Shown here piece after piece: positions 1 through 7,000 of a stretch of DNA of 25,489 bases. The stretch is from Clostridia bacterium (GTDB lineage: Bacteria; Bacillota_A; Clostridia; Oscillospirales; Acutalibacteraceae), in NCBI GenBank assembly GCA_009930155.1, contig RZYX01000023.1, forward strand, positions 1-25,489, in the 5' to 3' direction. Numbering within the stretch: position 1 is the stretch's first letter; each line of letters begins with the position of its first letter. Position numbers and translations under genes: made by a program. The notes below the pieces were generated by a model. The model did no database searches. It was not told where the DNA came from and saw nothing but the letters and a program-made list of their open reading frames with translations.

Positions 1-41
1 TTTGTTTTCTGCTATAAACTCACAAATTTAGTATAATAGTT

Positions 42-94
42 TTGTAGCAGTAAGCACTACTTCACCACAAGCGGTGCTTACTTTTATGCTACAA
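42..94 (+). promoter_or_regulatory. two-part inverted repeat upstream of the first ORF
   Basis: The outer arms TTGTAGCA (42-49) and TGCTACAA (87-94) pair, and the inner arms GTAAGCAC (50-57) and GTGCTTAC (74-81) pair, giving a long imperfect hairpin with a small bulge (82-86). A TATAAT at 32-37 lies just before it, but I see no good -35 box at 16-18 bp. It could be a transcript-leader structure or an operator for the ORF at 124. The structure is read directly from the sequence; the function is inference. Confidence 0.4.
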
Positions 95-123
95 GGTATG
101 AGTTTAACAATAAAATTAAATTT

Positions 124-438
124 ATGCTGCCAGCAGGTTATCTTTTTTCAAGAGACGAAGACGATGAGGGCAATGAAATAGTCAACATCACTGCTGGTGA
201 GTATGAAAACGACGAGGGTGAAACTTGCTATAAGTTTACCTGTCGCGTTAGCTACACTGAGTATGATCCGGAAGAGGCTGACGAAGAGTTTACAAGCGAT
301 AATCTTCTTGATTTGCTTGCTGAGAGAATGGAAGATTCCAGACGAATGAAACTCCCTGGAACTCCTAAGGTTGCGTTGCAACATACCCCTCCCGATTTTA
401 GGGAAACGTCAAAAACCGAATATGCCCTTATAACATAA
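124..438 (+). pseudogene. acidic hypothetical protein, probably truncated and chimeric at its 3' end
   Basis: The ORF encodes about 104 residues and I do not recognise a family. Residues 1 to ~80 are strongly acidic (many D/E) and read like a genuine small soluble protein. From position 364 the reading frame enters the 93-bp tRNA-linked tandem duplication, so the last ~24 residues come from the duplicated non-coding unit; the original 3' end is lost. The ATG at 124 has no convincing ribosome binding site. An ATG at 98 opens a different frame and reads MSLTIKLNL before diverging, so a frameshift near 124 is possible. It looks like a gene fragment left of an attachment site. The alternative is a real short protein whose tail is fortuitous. 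Confidence 0.4.
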
Positions 439-549
439 TGGATAGTGTGCGTCCCTCCTAAGGTTGCGTTGCAACATACCCCTCCCGATTTTAGGGAAAC
501 GTCAAAAACCGAATATGCCCTTATAACACAATGGATAGTGTGCGTCCCT
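364..549 (+). repeat. 93-bp direct tandem duplication ending in the tRNA-Arg anticodon loop
   Basis: Two adjacent 93-bp units (364-456 and 457-549) differ at one base only: T at 436 and C at 529. Each begins with CCTAAGG, and that heptamer occurs a third time at 550-556, where it is part of the anticodon loop and stem of the tRNA gene. The 9-mer CTCCTAAGG is shared by all three breakpoints (362-370, 455-463, 548-556). Each unit holds ~60 bp of upstream sequence plus the 5' part of the tRNA. The anticodon loop is a classic crossover site for tyrosine recombinases, so this is best read as an attachment-site scar or a tandem att array. Confidence 0.85.
424..463 (+). pseudogene. truncated 5' part of tRNA-Arg(CCT)
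   Basis: This is a copy of the first 40 nt of the tRNA at 517-591, covering acceptor 5' strand, D arm, 5' anticodon stem and loop. After CCTAAGG the sequence returns to the start of the repeat unit instead of continuing into the T arm. The D stem here has a T·G wobble (ACAT/GTGT), while the intact copy has the perfect ACAC/GTGT pairing. Confidence 0.75.
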
Positions 550-591
550 CCTAAGGACGAAATATAGGTTCGATTCCTATTAAGGGTGCCA
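517..591 (+). tRNA. tRNA-Arg, anticodon CCT
   Basis: The cloverleaf folds by hand. The acceptor stem GCCCTTA pairs with TAAGGGT (one terminal G·U) and the D stem ACAC pairs with GTGT. The anticodon stem CGTCC/GGACG is perfect around the loop CTCCTAA, giving anticodon CCT (550-552), which reads AGG arginine codons. The T stem ATAGG/CCTAT encloses the loop TTCGATT. CCA is encoded at 589-591, after discriminator G588. The gene is followed at once by a rho-independent terminator. Its anticodon loop coincides with the breakpoints of the upstream 93-bp duplication, so it is the likely integration site of the mobile element to its right. Confidence 0.92.
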
Positions 592-597
592 AAAAAA

Positions 598-635
598 GCC
601 CGTAAACACAGCGTTTACGAGCTTTTTGTTTTTAG
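598..635 (+). terminator. rho-independent terminator after tRNA-Arg
   Basis: The stem 598-607 / 613-622 (GCCCGTAAAC with GTTTACGAGC, one C·A mismatch) has a 5-nt loop. It is followed by TTTTT and a further T-rich stretch, and preceded by an A run, so it may also work on the opposite strand. Confidence 0.8.
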
Positions 636-695
636 AATATAAGTTTTATGATTGTTTAGAGTATAAGTTTCGAACTGATAATTTCTAAGTATATA

Positions 696-889
696 ATTAG
701 CAAATTTACATCTAATGATTAGCAAGATTATTCGTGTTTTTGCTAATCAAAATGCTCTCTCTGCTAATTTGACAAAAAAAAGCTTGGTTTTGGCTTGCTA
801 ATTGGCATAGGTAATTGTTGCAAGTTCTATAAAGTGATACAGAGTTTAAATTTTATAAGCTGAGCAATGTATTTTTGCTTTTTGCTAAT
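696..889. repeat. iteron-like cluster of six TGCTAAT heptamers
   Basis: The 7-mer TGCTAAT occurs in direct orientation at 741-747, 762-768, 796-802 and 883-889, and as ATTAGCA at 696-702 and 718-724. That is six copies in ~195 bp of gene-free, AT-rich DNA, with the two inverted copies at the left. The wider context tends to (T/C)TGCTAAT(T/C). It lies before the first gene of the parAB region. Clusters like this serve as replication iterons, partition sites or repressor operators; the sequence does not say which. Nothing else is recognisable in 636-950. Confidence 0.6.
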
Positions 890-951
890 TTTAGTTTATG
901 TTTCGAGGAGTATTAAATCTTAGTATGTTACACCAACTTTATTTTGTACAT

Positions 952-980
952 TTGTTATTACTTTATCGAGAATATATAAT
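952..980 (+). promoter_or_regulatory. sigma-A-type promoter for the 59-aa gene
   Basis: A TTGTTA at 952-957 and a perfect TATAAT at 975-980 are separated by 17 bp. The predicted start of transcription falls near 987, just before the AAAGGAGG at 988, so the leader would be very short. Confidence 0.55.
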
Positions 981-1002
981 TAAGACAAAGGAGGATAGCC
1001 TT

Positions 1003-1182
1003 ATGAAAGAGATAACAAGACACCTATATTTTGACCACGAAGAAAAACGATTGATAATTGAAAGCCTAAACAACTTACGCACCAGTTTAATTGAACAAGG
1101 CAGATACACCGACTGTGTTGATGAGCTTTTAAATAAGGTTATCAATGCGAAACGAAAGAAACTAAAAATAAAATATATTTAA
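1003..1182 (+). CDS. small conserved hypothetical protein (59 aa)
   Basis: The ATG at 1003 is chosen because AAAGGAGG sits at 988-995 with good spacing; an in-frame ATG at 898 has no ribosome binding site and would cover the promoter. The product is charged and looks all-helical, with an acidic middle (FDHEEKRLIIESLNNLRTSL) and a very basic C-terminus (KRKKLKIKYI), which could suit a DNA- or partner-binding role. I have an impression of similar small proteins near the partition genes of clostridial conjugative elements, but I cannot name a family. Its own promoter and terminator make it monocistronic. Function unknown. Confidence 0.75.
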   Translation: MKEITRHLYFDHEEKRLIIESLNNLRTSLIEQGRYTDCVDELLNKVINAKRKKLKIKYI

Positions 1183-1189
1183 GCCTACA

Positions 1190-1228
1190 ACCCATTTATC
1201 TTTTGTGATTTTAGATAAGTGGGTTTTT
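1190..1228 (+). terminator. rho-independent terminator after the 59-aa gene
   Basis: A 12-bp stem 1190-1201 / 1213-1224 (ACCCATTTATCT with AGATAAGTGGGT, one T·G) has an 11-nt loop and is followed by a T run. It begins 8 nt after the stop codon. Confidence 0.85.
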
Positions 1229-1257
1229 CCTTTCTTTATTACGTAAGTAACAAGGTT

Positions 1258-1336
1258 CTCGTAACGGTCAAAATCTTTGATTTTGGGTACCGTAGAGGTT
1301 CTTACATAGCCATCTGTATTTTTTTACAGGTGGCTA
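1258..1336 (+). promoter_or_regulatory. structured leader upstream of parA (two hairpins)
   Basis: Hairpin one spans 1258-1297: CTC / GAG, ACGGT / ACCGT and CAAAATC / GATTTTG pair around a TTT loop with small internal bulges. Hairpin two spans 1307-1336: TAGCCATCTGTA pairs with TACAGGTGGCTA (12 bp, one T·G) around a T-rich loop, ending 10 nt before the parA ribosome binding site. Hairpin two is not followed by a clear T run, so it is less like a terminator and more like an operator or attenuator element. Autoregulation of parAB by ParA or ParB at such sites is known in general; here it is inference. Confidence 0.45.
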
Positions 1337-1362
1337 AATTTATTTGAAAGGAGGTCTATGAA

Positions 1363-2187
1363 ATGCGTGACAGCAAAGTAATTGCACTGACAAACCAAAA
1401 AGGTGGTGTTGGAAAAACAACCACAGCAGTAAACCTTGGCATTGGTCTTGTTAATGAAGGGAAGAAAGTATTGCTAATTGATGCAGATGCTCAAGCAAGC
1501 CTTACGCTCTCTCTTGGCATTAAAAATCCTGATGAGTTGCCCTATACCCTTAGCGATGTAATGCAAAACATTATGGACGATAAGCCTATTGATTTATCTA
1601 AGGGTATTATTAGCCATGAAGAAGGTGTTGACCTGTTGCCAGCTAACATTGAACTATCAGGACTTGAAGTTCGCATGATAAGTCAAATGAGTCGAGAAAG
1701 CTTTATGAAGGCTTATGTAGATGCTGTAAAACCAAAGTATGACTATATCATTATTGACTGTATGCCTTCGCTTGGAATGCTTACAGTAAATGCTATGACA
1801 GCAGCTAACAGCGTTATTATCCCATCACAGCCACATTTTCTATCAGCCAAAGGTTTGGAACAACTACTTCGATCTATCGGAAAAGTAAAAAAACAAATCA
1901 ACCCCAAACTTCGGATTGACGGTATTTTAATGACTATGGTCAATAACCGTACTAACTTCTCAAAGGATATTATTTCTCTTTTACGTGGGCAGTATGGCGA
2001 GAAAATCAAAGTATTTGATACCGAAATACCACATTCCATTAGAGCAGTAGAAACCAGTGCAGAGGGCAAAAGCATTTACTCGTTTGATAAAAACGGAAAA
2101 GTTGCCGATGCCTACAAACAATTTACGAAGGAGGTGGTAGATATTGAAAAGCAACGCATCAAAAATAGAACTGAAGTTGTACGATGA
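1363..2187 (+). CDS. parA: ParA-family partition ATPase
   Basis: The 274-aa product is a MinD/ParA-type ATPase that segregates DNA together with ParB. A deviant Walker A motif, KGGVGKTTT, is at residues 13-21 near the N-terminus, followed by the LLIDADAQAS motif and the Walker B-like strand YIIIDCMPSLG. There is no N-terminal DNA-binding extension, so it is the short type. Start ATG 1363 follows AAAGGAGGT (1347-1355). The gene overlaps parB by 44 bp, and the parB ribosome binding site lies inside parA, which implies translational coupling. On integrative conjugative elements such ParAB pairs stabilise the excised circle. The family call is firm; its importance in this damaged element is uncertain. 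Confidence 0.95.
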   Translation: MRDSKVIALTNQKGGVGKTTTAVNLGIGLVNEGKKVLLIDADAQASLTLSLGIKNPDELPYTLSDVMQNIMDDKPIDLSKGIISHEEGVDLLPANIELSGLEVRMISQMSRESFMKAYVDAVKPKYDYIIIDCMPSLGMLTVNAMTAANSVIIPSQPHFLSAKGLEQLLRSIGKVKKQINPKLRIDGILMTMVNNRTNFSKDIISLLRGQYGEKIKVFDTEIPHSIRAVETSAEGKSIYSFDKNGKVADAYKQFTKEVVDIEKQRIKNRTEVVR

Positions 2188-3085
2188 TTTGTTTGAAACA
2201 GATGAAAGTCGTGCTGAAAACGCTTTATCTAAAATTCGAGATATTCCTATTGTAGAGATTGACGATTTTCCAGACCACCCCTTTAAGGTGCGTGATGAGG
2301 ATGATGATATGACACAGCTTACTGAAAGTATCAAAGAGCGTGGAATTATCACTCCAGCAACCGTTCGCCAAAAAGAAGATGGAAGATATGAACTTATTTC
2401 AGGTCATAGACGAAAGCGAGCTTGTGAGCTTGCAGGAATGGAAACACTAAAAGCTGAGGTTAAAGAGTTAAGCAGAGATGATGCCATAATTTTAATGGTA
2501 GACTCTAATTTGCAACGCTCTACTATCTTGCCAAGTGAACGAGCTTTTTCATATAAAATGCGTTTAGATGCTATGAAAAGACAGGCGGGTAGACCAAGTA
2601 AAGAAAATTCTGTCCCAGTGGGACAGAATTTCAACGGAGCCACTTCAAGAGAGCTTTTAGCTGAAAAATCGCCTGACAGTAACACACAAATACAGAGATA
2701 TATCCGTTTAACCTACCTTATTCCAGAAATACTTGAAATGGTAGATGAAAAAAGGATAGCCTTTCGTCCAGCAGTTGAAATATCGTTTTTACCAATCGAA
2801 CAACAAAACTTACTTGTAGATGCTATGGAATATAACGATGCTACACCATCACTTGCTCAAAGCATTAAAATGCGTGATTATTCTTCTAAAGGTCAACTTA
2901 ACGAAGCATTGATTGAATCTATTATGGAAGAAGAAAAACCTAATCAGCGGATAAAATCGAGGTTTGATGAACGCATTACACAGCTTATTCCTAAAAATGT
3001 TCCAAAAGGTAAAGAATCTGACTTTGTAGTAAAAGCTCTTGAATATTACAAGAAGTTTTTAGAACGAAATAATCGAGAAAGATAA
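2144..3085 (+). CDS. parB: ParB-family partition protein (CTPase/DNA-binding)
   Basis: The 313-aa product starts at TTG 2144, placed by AAGGAGGTGG at 2128-2137; it overlaps the end of parA. The N-terminal ParB/sulfiredoxin-like domain is at about residues 35-125 with the nucleotide-binding signatures GHRRKRA (87-93) and SNLQR (121-125). The middle holds the helix-turn-helix region, with TQIQRYIRL and the PAVEISFL segment that I associate with ParB proteins of Tn1549-type elements. The C-terminus is charged and presumably dimerises. A perfect 27-bp palindrome lies within the gene and might be the binding site parS, as B. subtilis carries parS inside spo0J. The last residues RER and the stop are followed by ~200 bp of non-coding DNA. 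Confidence 0.93.
   Translation: MKSNASKIELKLYDDLFETDESRAENALSKIRDIPIVEIDDFPDHPFKVRDEDDDMTQLTESIKERGIITPATVRQKEDGRYELISGHRRKRACELAGMETLKAEVKELSRDDAIILMVDSNLQRSTILPSERAFSYKMRLDAMKRQAGRPSKENSVPVGQNFNGATSRELLAEKSPDSNTQIQRYIRLTYLIPEILEMVDEKRIAFRPAVEISFLPIEQQNLLVDAMEYNDATPSLAQSIKMRDYSSKGQLNEALIESIMEEEKPNQRIKSRFDERITQLIPKNVPKGKESDFVVKALEYYKKFLERNNRER
2605..2631. repeat. perfect 27-bp palindrome inside parB, candidate parS
   Basis: AAATTCTGTCCCA (2605-2617), a single G (2618) and TGGGACAGAATTT (2619-2631) form a perfect 13-bp inverted repeat. It encodes the segment SVPVGQNF between the N-terminal domain and the helix-turn-helix of ParB. The symmetry is much stronger than coding needs require. I see no second copy in the window. 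Confidence 0.6.
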
Positions 3086-3235
3086 GTAGTTACGCCTAGG
3101 GGTTAGTCTGCCCAAAAGCGAGAGTTAGTTTGTTTTTTGTTTTCTCCCCCTTTACAAATCCCCCTCTTACTAACCAGCTAACTAACCGAAAAAAGAAATA
3201 GCTTATAACTATAAGATTTACTGTAATTTGCACAT
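3086..3235. other. gene-free region, C-rich on this strand, with short GTTAGT/ACTAAC inverted repeats
   Basis: This stretch after parB has no credible ORF. It contains GGTTAGT (3101) and AGTTAGT (3123), with complementary ACTAACC at 3169-3175 and 3181-3187, around a pyrimidine-rich stretch with CCCCC blocks. The arms could form a large weak hairpin. Such asymmetric, hairpin-flanked DNA near partition genes can be an origin of transfer or replication, but nothing here proves it. Confidence 0.3.
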
Positions 3236-3264
3236 TTGTGATATAGATGTTGCTGCAATATAAT
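3236..3264 (+). promoter_or_regulatory. promoter for the lipoprotein gene
   Basis: TTGTGA (3236-3241) and TATAAT (3259-3264) are 17 bp apart, just upstream of the AAGGAGG at ~3273. A TTGCAC at 3228 is too far from the -10 box to be the partner. Confidence 0.5.
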
Positions 3265-3287
3265 ATAGACACAAGGAGGTCGATGTT

Positions 3288-3980
3288 ATGAAAAAATATA
3301 TCGTATCAATAATAGTAGCAGTTACAGTAGTTTGTTTGATTACTGGCTGTTCAGTCAAAAAAGAGCAACAAGTTGAAAGTAATAGCCAAACGCAATCCAA
3401 AGAACAAACTCAGACCCTCATTTCTTTTTCGGAAAGTAAAGAGGAAAAAACAATCAGTTCAGAAGAAACCAAAAACGATATTATCGCACCTTCTGAAAAT
3501 GCAGAGCCAGTTAAAACAGAAAACTCACAACCTAAAAAAGCTAATACAGTAGATACAAAACCAGTGGTAACAGAAAAGCCACAAATAGTAGTTTCTGAGC
3601 CAAAGAAAGAAACAGCTCCTACACCTCAGCCTGAACAGGCACCTAACCCAACTACACCACCTACTCCCGAACCTATAACTCCTACACCAGTTCCAACACC
3701 TGAACCACCTCCCGCACCAATACCTGAGCCCGTTTTTGATGTAGGTTATTGGGTAGAATATGCAAAAAGCTATGGAACAAGTATTGGTATGAATCTTGAC
3801 AGCAGCTCTACTGGCTCATGGGATACACCTATTGTAGCGAGTTCAAAATCAATTTATCTTGAGCGAGATATTAAAGACACTCTCGACTGGTACAAAAATG
3901 ATTACGGGTATCAAGGCTTTTGGGTATGGTCAGAAAGCTTATCAAATGGCAAATACAACATCTATATTTCTTATTCGTAA
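3288..3980 (+). CDS. cell-surface lipoprotein with long Pro/Thr/Glu linker
   Basis: The 230-aa product has a type II signal peptide with lipobox LITGC, the cysteine falling at about residue 21, so it should be lipid-anchored on the outer face of the membrane. Residues ~25-145 are a low-complexity spacer: first S/E/K/T-rich, then Pro-Thr-rich with repeating TPxP patterns, suited to crossing the cell wall. The C-terminal ~80 residues form a compact aromatic-rich domain (YWVEYAKSYG, GFWVWSES, YNIYISYS) that I do not recognise. ATG 3288 has a strong AAGGAGG. It sits between parB and a large adhesin, with its own promoter and terminator. Surface contact or mating-pair stabilisation is a guess from context. 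Confidence 0.8.
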   Translation: MKKYIVSIIVAVTVVCLITGCSVKKEQQVESNSQTQSKEQTQTLISFSESKEEKTISSEETKNDIIAPSENAEPVKTENSQPKKANTVDTKPVVTEKPQIVVSEPKKETAPTPQPEQAPNPTTPPTPEPITPTPVPTPEPPPAPIPEPVFDVGYWVEYAKSYGTSIGMNLDSSSTGSWDTPIVASSKSIYLERDIKDTLDWYKNDYGYQGFWVWSESLSNGKYNIYISYS

Positions 3981-4000
3981 AAGAAAATAACAATAGACAC

Positions 4001-4032
4001 AGCACATCGTAAAAAACGGTGTGCTTTTTTTG
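4001..4032 (+). terminator. rho-independent terminator after the lipoprotein
   Basis: The stem AGCACATCGT (4001-4010) pairs with ACGGTGTGCT (4016-4025), with a 5-nt A loop and a 7-T run. The adhesin starts 36 nt beyond the stem, and I see no strong promoter in that gap, so some read-through may supply it. Confidence 0.85.
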
Positions 4033-4060
4033 TGTCAAAATTTAAGGATGATTTAATTTA

Positions 4061-7000
4061 ATGAAAAAAATTAAAAAGATACTGTCATTATTCCTTGCAG
4101 TAATTATGTGCTTTGGGATGTTTACAGGATTTACAAGCAATGTATACGCAGCAGAAGGATTTTCTGCATATATGGTCCAATTACCCCGTGGTGGCGATGC
4201 CAATAAAGCTGGTTGGGGTCATGGTGACTTAAACTTAATGGGTAGTTGGAAAATGAATGCTACACCCGGCGATATAAGTTTTTTGTATGGAACTGGTAGT
4301 TATAACGGTCCAATAGCCTATTGTATTGAACCCGGAGTTCCACTTAACTCTGGAGATACTTTCGCAGGTCGTGATGAAAGTTTTTGGGATAACTATCCTT
4401 CAGGAATGAACCCTACTATTAGTCCTCGACTAATTAAAGCAACGATTGGTCGTATTCTTCAATATGGCTATCTTGGCAACATTAACACTAACTGGAATAG
4501 TGCTAACGGCGACCACGCTAATGCTATGGCACATGGTATTGCTACACAAATTCTTATTTGGGAAACCATTGTTGGTGAGCGTGATAGTCAGTTTAACCAT
4601 GTATGGGGTTCTTCACAAGGAAGAAACAATGTAATTGAAACTGTAAAAGGCAATCACTCTTTGCGTGATTTAATTTTCAGTTATTACGCTTCAATGGAAA
4701 ATTCAATTCAAAGGCATTCTAAACTACCGAGCTTTTTTAGTGCGTCAGCAAATGCAGGTGCTTATGAACTTGCTTGGAATGGAACAGAATATTCTGTAAC
4801 TATCACAGACCATAACAATGTGTTGTCTAACTATAACTTTTCATCCAACACAAGCGGTATCAACATTTCAGTAAATGGCAACCAACTTACTATTTCTTGT
4901 ACTACTGCCCCTAAAGGCAACGTGAGTATCACAGCTAATAAAAAGAATGGTACTCGTTATGGTGTTGTAACTTGGACAGATGGAAATATTGGTGGAGGAA
5001 AACAAGACCTTGTTTCTTATACTGCTTCCGTTTCTGACCCTGTTCAAGGCTTTCTAAACCTTGAAGTTAAAACTGGTAATATGAAACTAATTAAAACTTC
5101 TGAGGACGGTAAGGTTGGTGGTATCTCGTTTACCATTACAGGCGAAGGATTTAATGCAGTTCGCTCTACAAATGGGGGCGGTGTAATTGATATTACAGAC
5201 CTTAACTCCGGTATTTACACAGTAACAGAACATGAAATTGATAAATATATTCCTACGGCTGTTCAGCGTGTAACTATCGTAAGCGGTCAGACTTCAACGG
5301 TTACTTTTAATAATGTATTAAAGCGTGGCGAGTTGAAAGTCATTAAAACAAGTGAAGATAATCTTGTTGAGGGAATGACTTTCAAACTAAGTGGCACATC
5401 TTTAGCAGGTATACCTGTTGAAGTGTTTGCTAAAACAAATGCACAGGGTGTTGCAGTGTTCAAAGATATTTTGATAACTGGAAACACACCTTATATTTTA
5501 GAAGAAATTGATACCCCTGTTCGTTATGTAGTCCCTGAAAAGCAAAATGTAGCGATTGAGTGGAACAAAGTAACTGATAAAGGTGTTAATAACATTCTTA
5601 AAAAGTTTCGAGTAACACTTACTAAATCAGATGTTGAAACTGGACTTTCTCAGGGCGATGCTTCTCTTGCAGGTGCTACCTATGGTATTTACAAAGGAAA
5701 CACTTTGATTGATAGCTACACAACTGATGCAAATGGTCAGTTTACAACCAACTATTATATTTGTGACTATGATTGGAATATCAAAGAAATTAACCCATCA
5801 GAAGGTTATTTAATTGACCCTACTGTTCACAAAATTGGTGCAGAACCTGAGCTTTATACTATTGAGCTAAACACTACTGGTAACGATGTTACAGAGCAAG
5901 TTATCAAAGGTAATATGGCTTTAATCAAGCACGCAGACGATGGCTCAACACAGATTGAAACTCCTGAAGAAGGTGCTGAGTTTGCTGTGTTCCTAAAAGC
6001 AAGTGGCAGTTATGAAAACGCTAAAGAAACCGAGCGTGATTATCTTGTTTGTAATGAAAATGGTTATGCTGCATCAAAGAATATGCCTTATGGTATCTAT
6101 GTAGTTCGCCAAACAAAAGGTTGGGAAGGCACAGAATTTATGCCCGACTTTGAAGTGTATATTGCACAGGATGGTGCAACCTATCGCTTTATTATCAACA
6201 ACGCACCATTTACAAGCTATATCAAAGTTGTAAAAAAAGATATTGAAACAGGAAATACAATTCCGTATGCAGGAAGTGGCTTTAAGATTTACGACCCGCA
6301 AGGCGAACTTGTTACAATGTCATTCACTTATCCAACTCCTACCACAATCGACACTTTCTACACCAATGCAGATGGCTATCTGGTAACACCAGAGAAATTA
6401 CCTTTTGGTGGTGAATATACTTTGGTTGAGGTCGGGGCACCTTATGGGTATGTTTTGGATTCTACACCTGTTCATTTTGATGTAATCCCTGAAAACAGCG
6501 AAGATATTGAAGGGAACATTACTGTTGTCGTTGTCGAAAAGCCGAATATGGCTCAAAAAGGCACAATCTGGGTAAACAAATCAGGCGAAGTGTTCTCGAC
6601 TGTTGTTTCAAGTGAAGATATTTATCAACCAGTTTATACTGTTCAGGGACTACCTGATGCAGTATATGAAATTACAGCTACTATGGATATTTACACACTT
6701 GACGGAACTTTGAGAGCAAGTGCGGGCGAAGTTGTTGATACAATCAAAACTGATGCAAACGGTGTTGCCACAAGCAAGCTGTTATATCTTGGCAAGTATG
6801 CTGTAAAAGAAATCACAGCACCTTTTGGAATGACTATCAACGATGAAGTTCACACGGTAGAGCTTGTTTATGCAGGACAAGAAATTGAAGTAACTACAAC
6901 CGATACAAGTTTCTATAACGAGCGTCAAAAAGTAAAGATTGACCTTGTTAAAGCTCTTGAAAAAGACGAGAAATTTAATGTTGGTTTTGGCAATGAAATT

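Noticed and set aside
364..549. CRISPR array or integron attC pair
   Set aside because: There are only two adjacent 93-bp units with no spacers, and the borders are tRNA anticodon-loop sequence rather than attC core sites.
898..1002. N-terminal extension of the 59-aa protein from ATG 898
   Set aside because: There is no ribosome binding site at 898; the extension is hydrophobic, covers the promoter at 952-980, and a strong AAAGGAGG supports ATG 1003.
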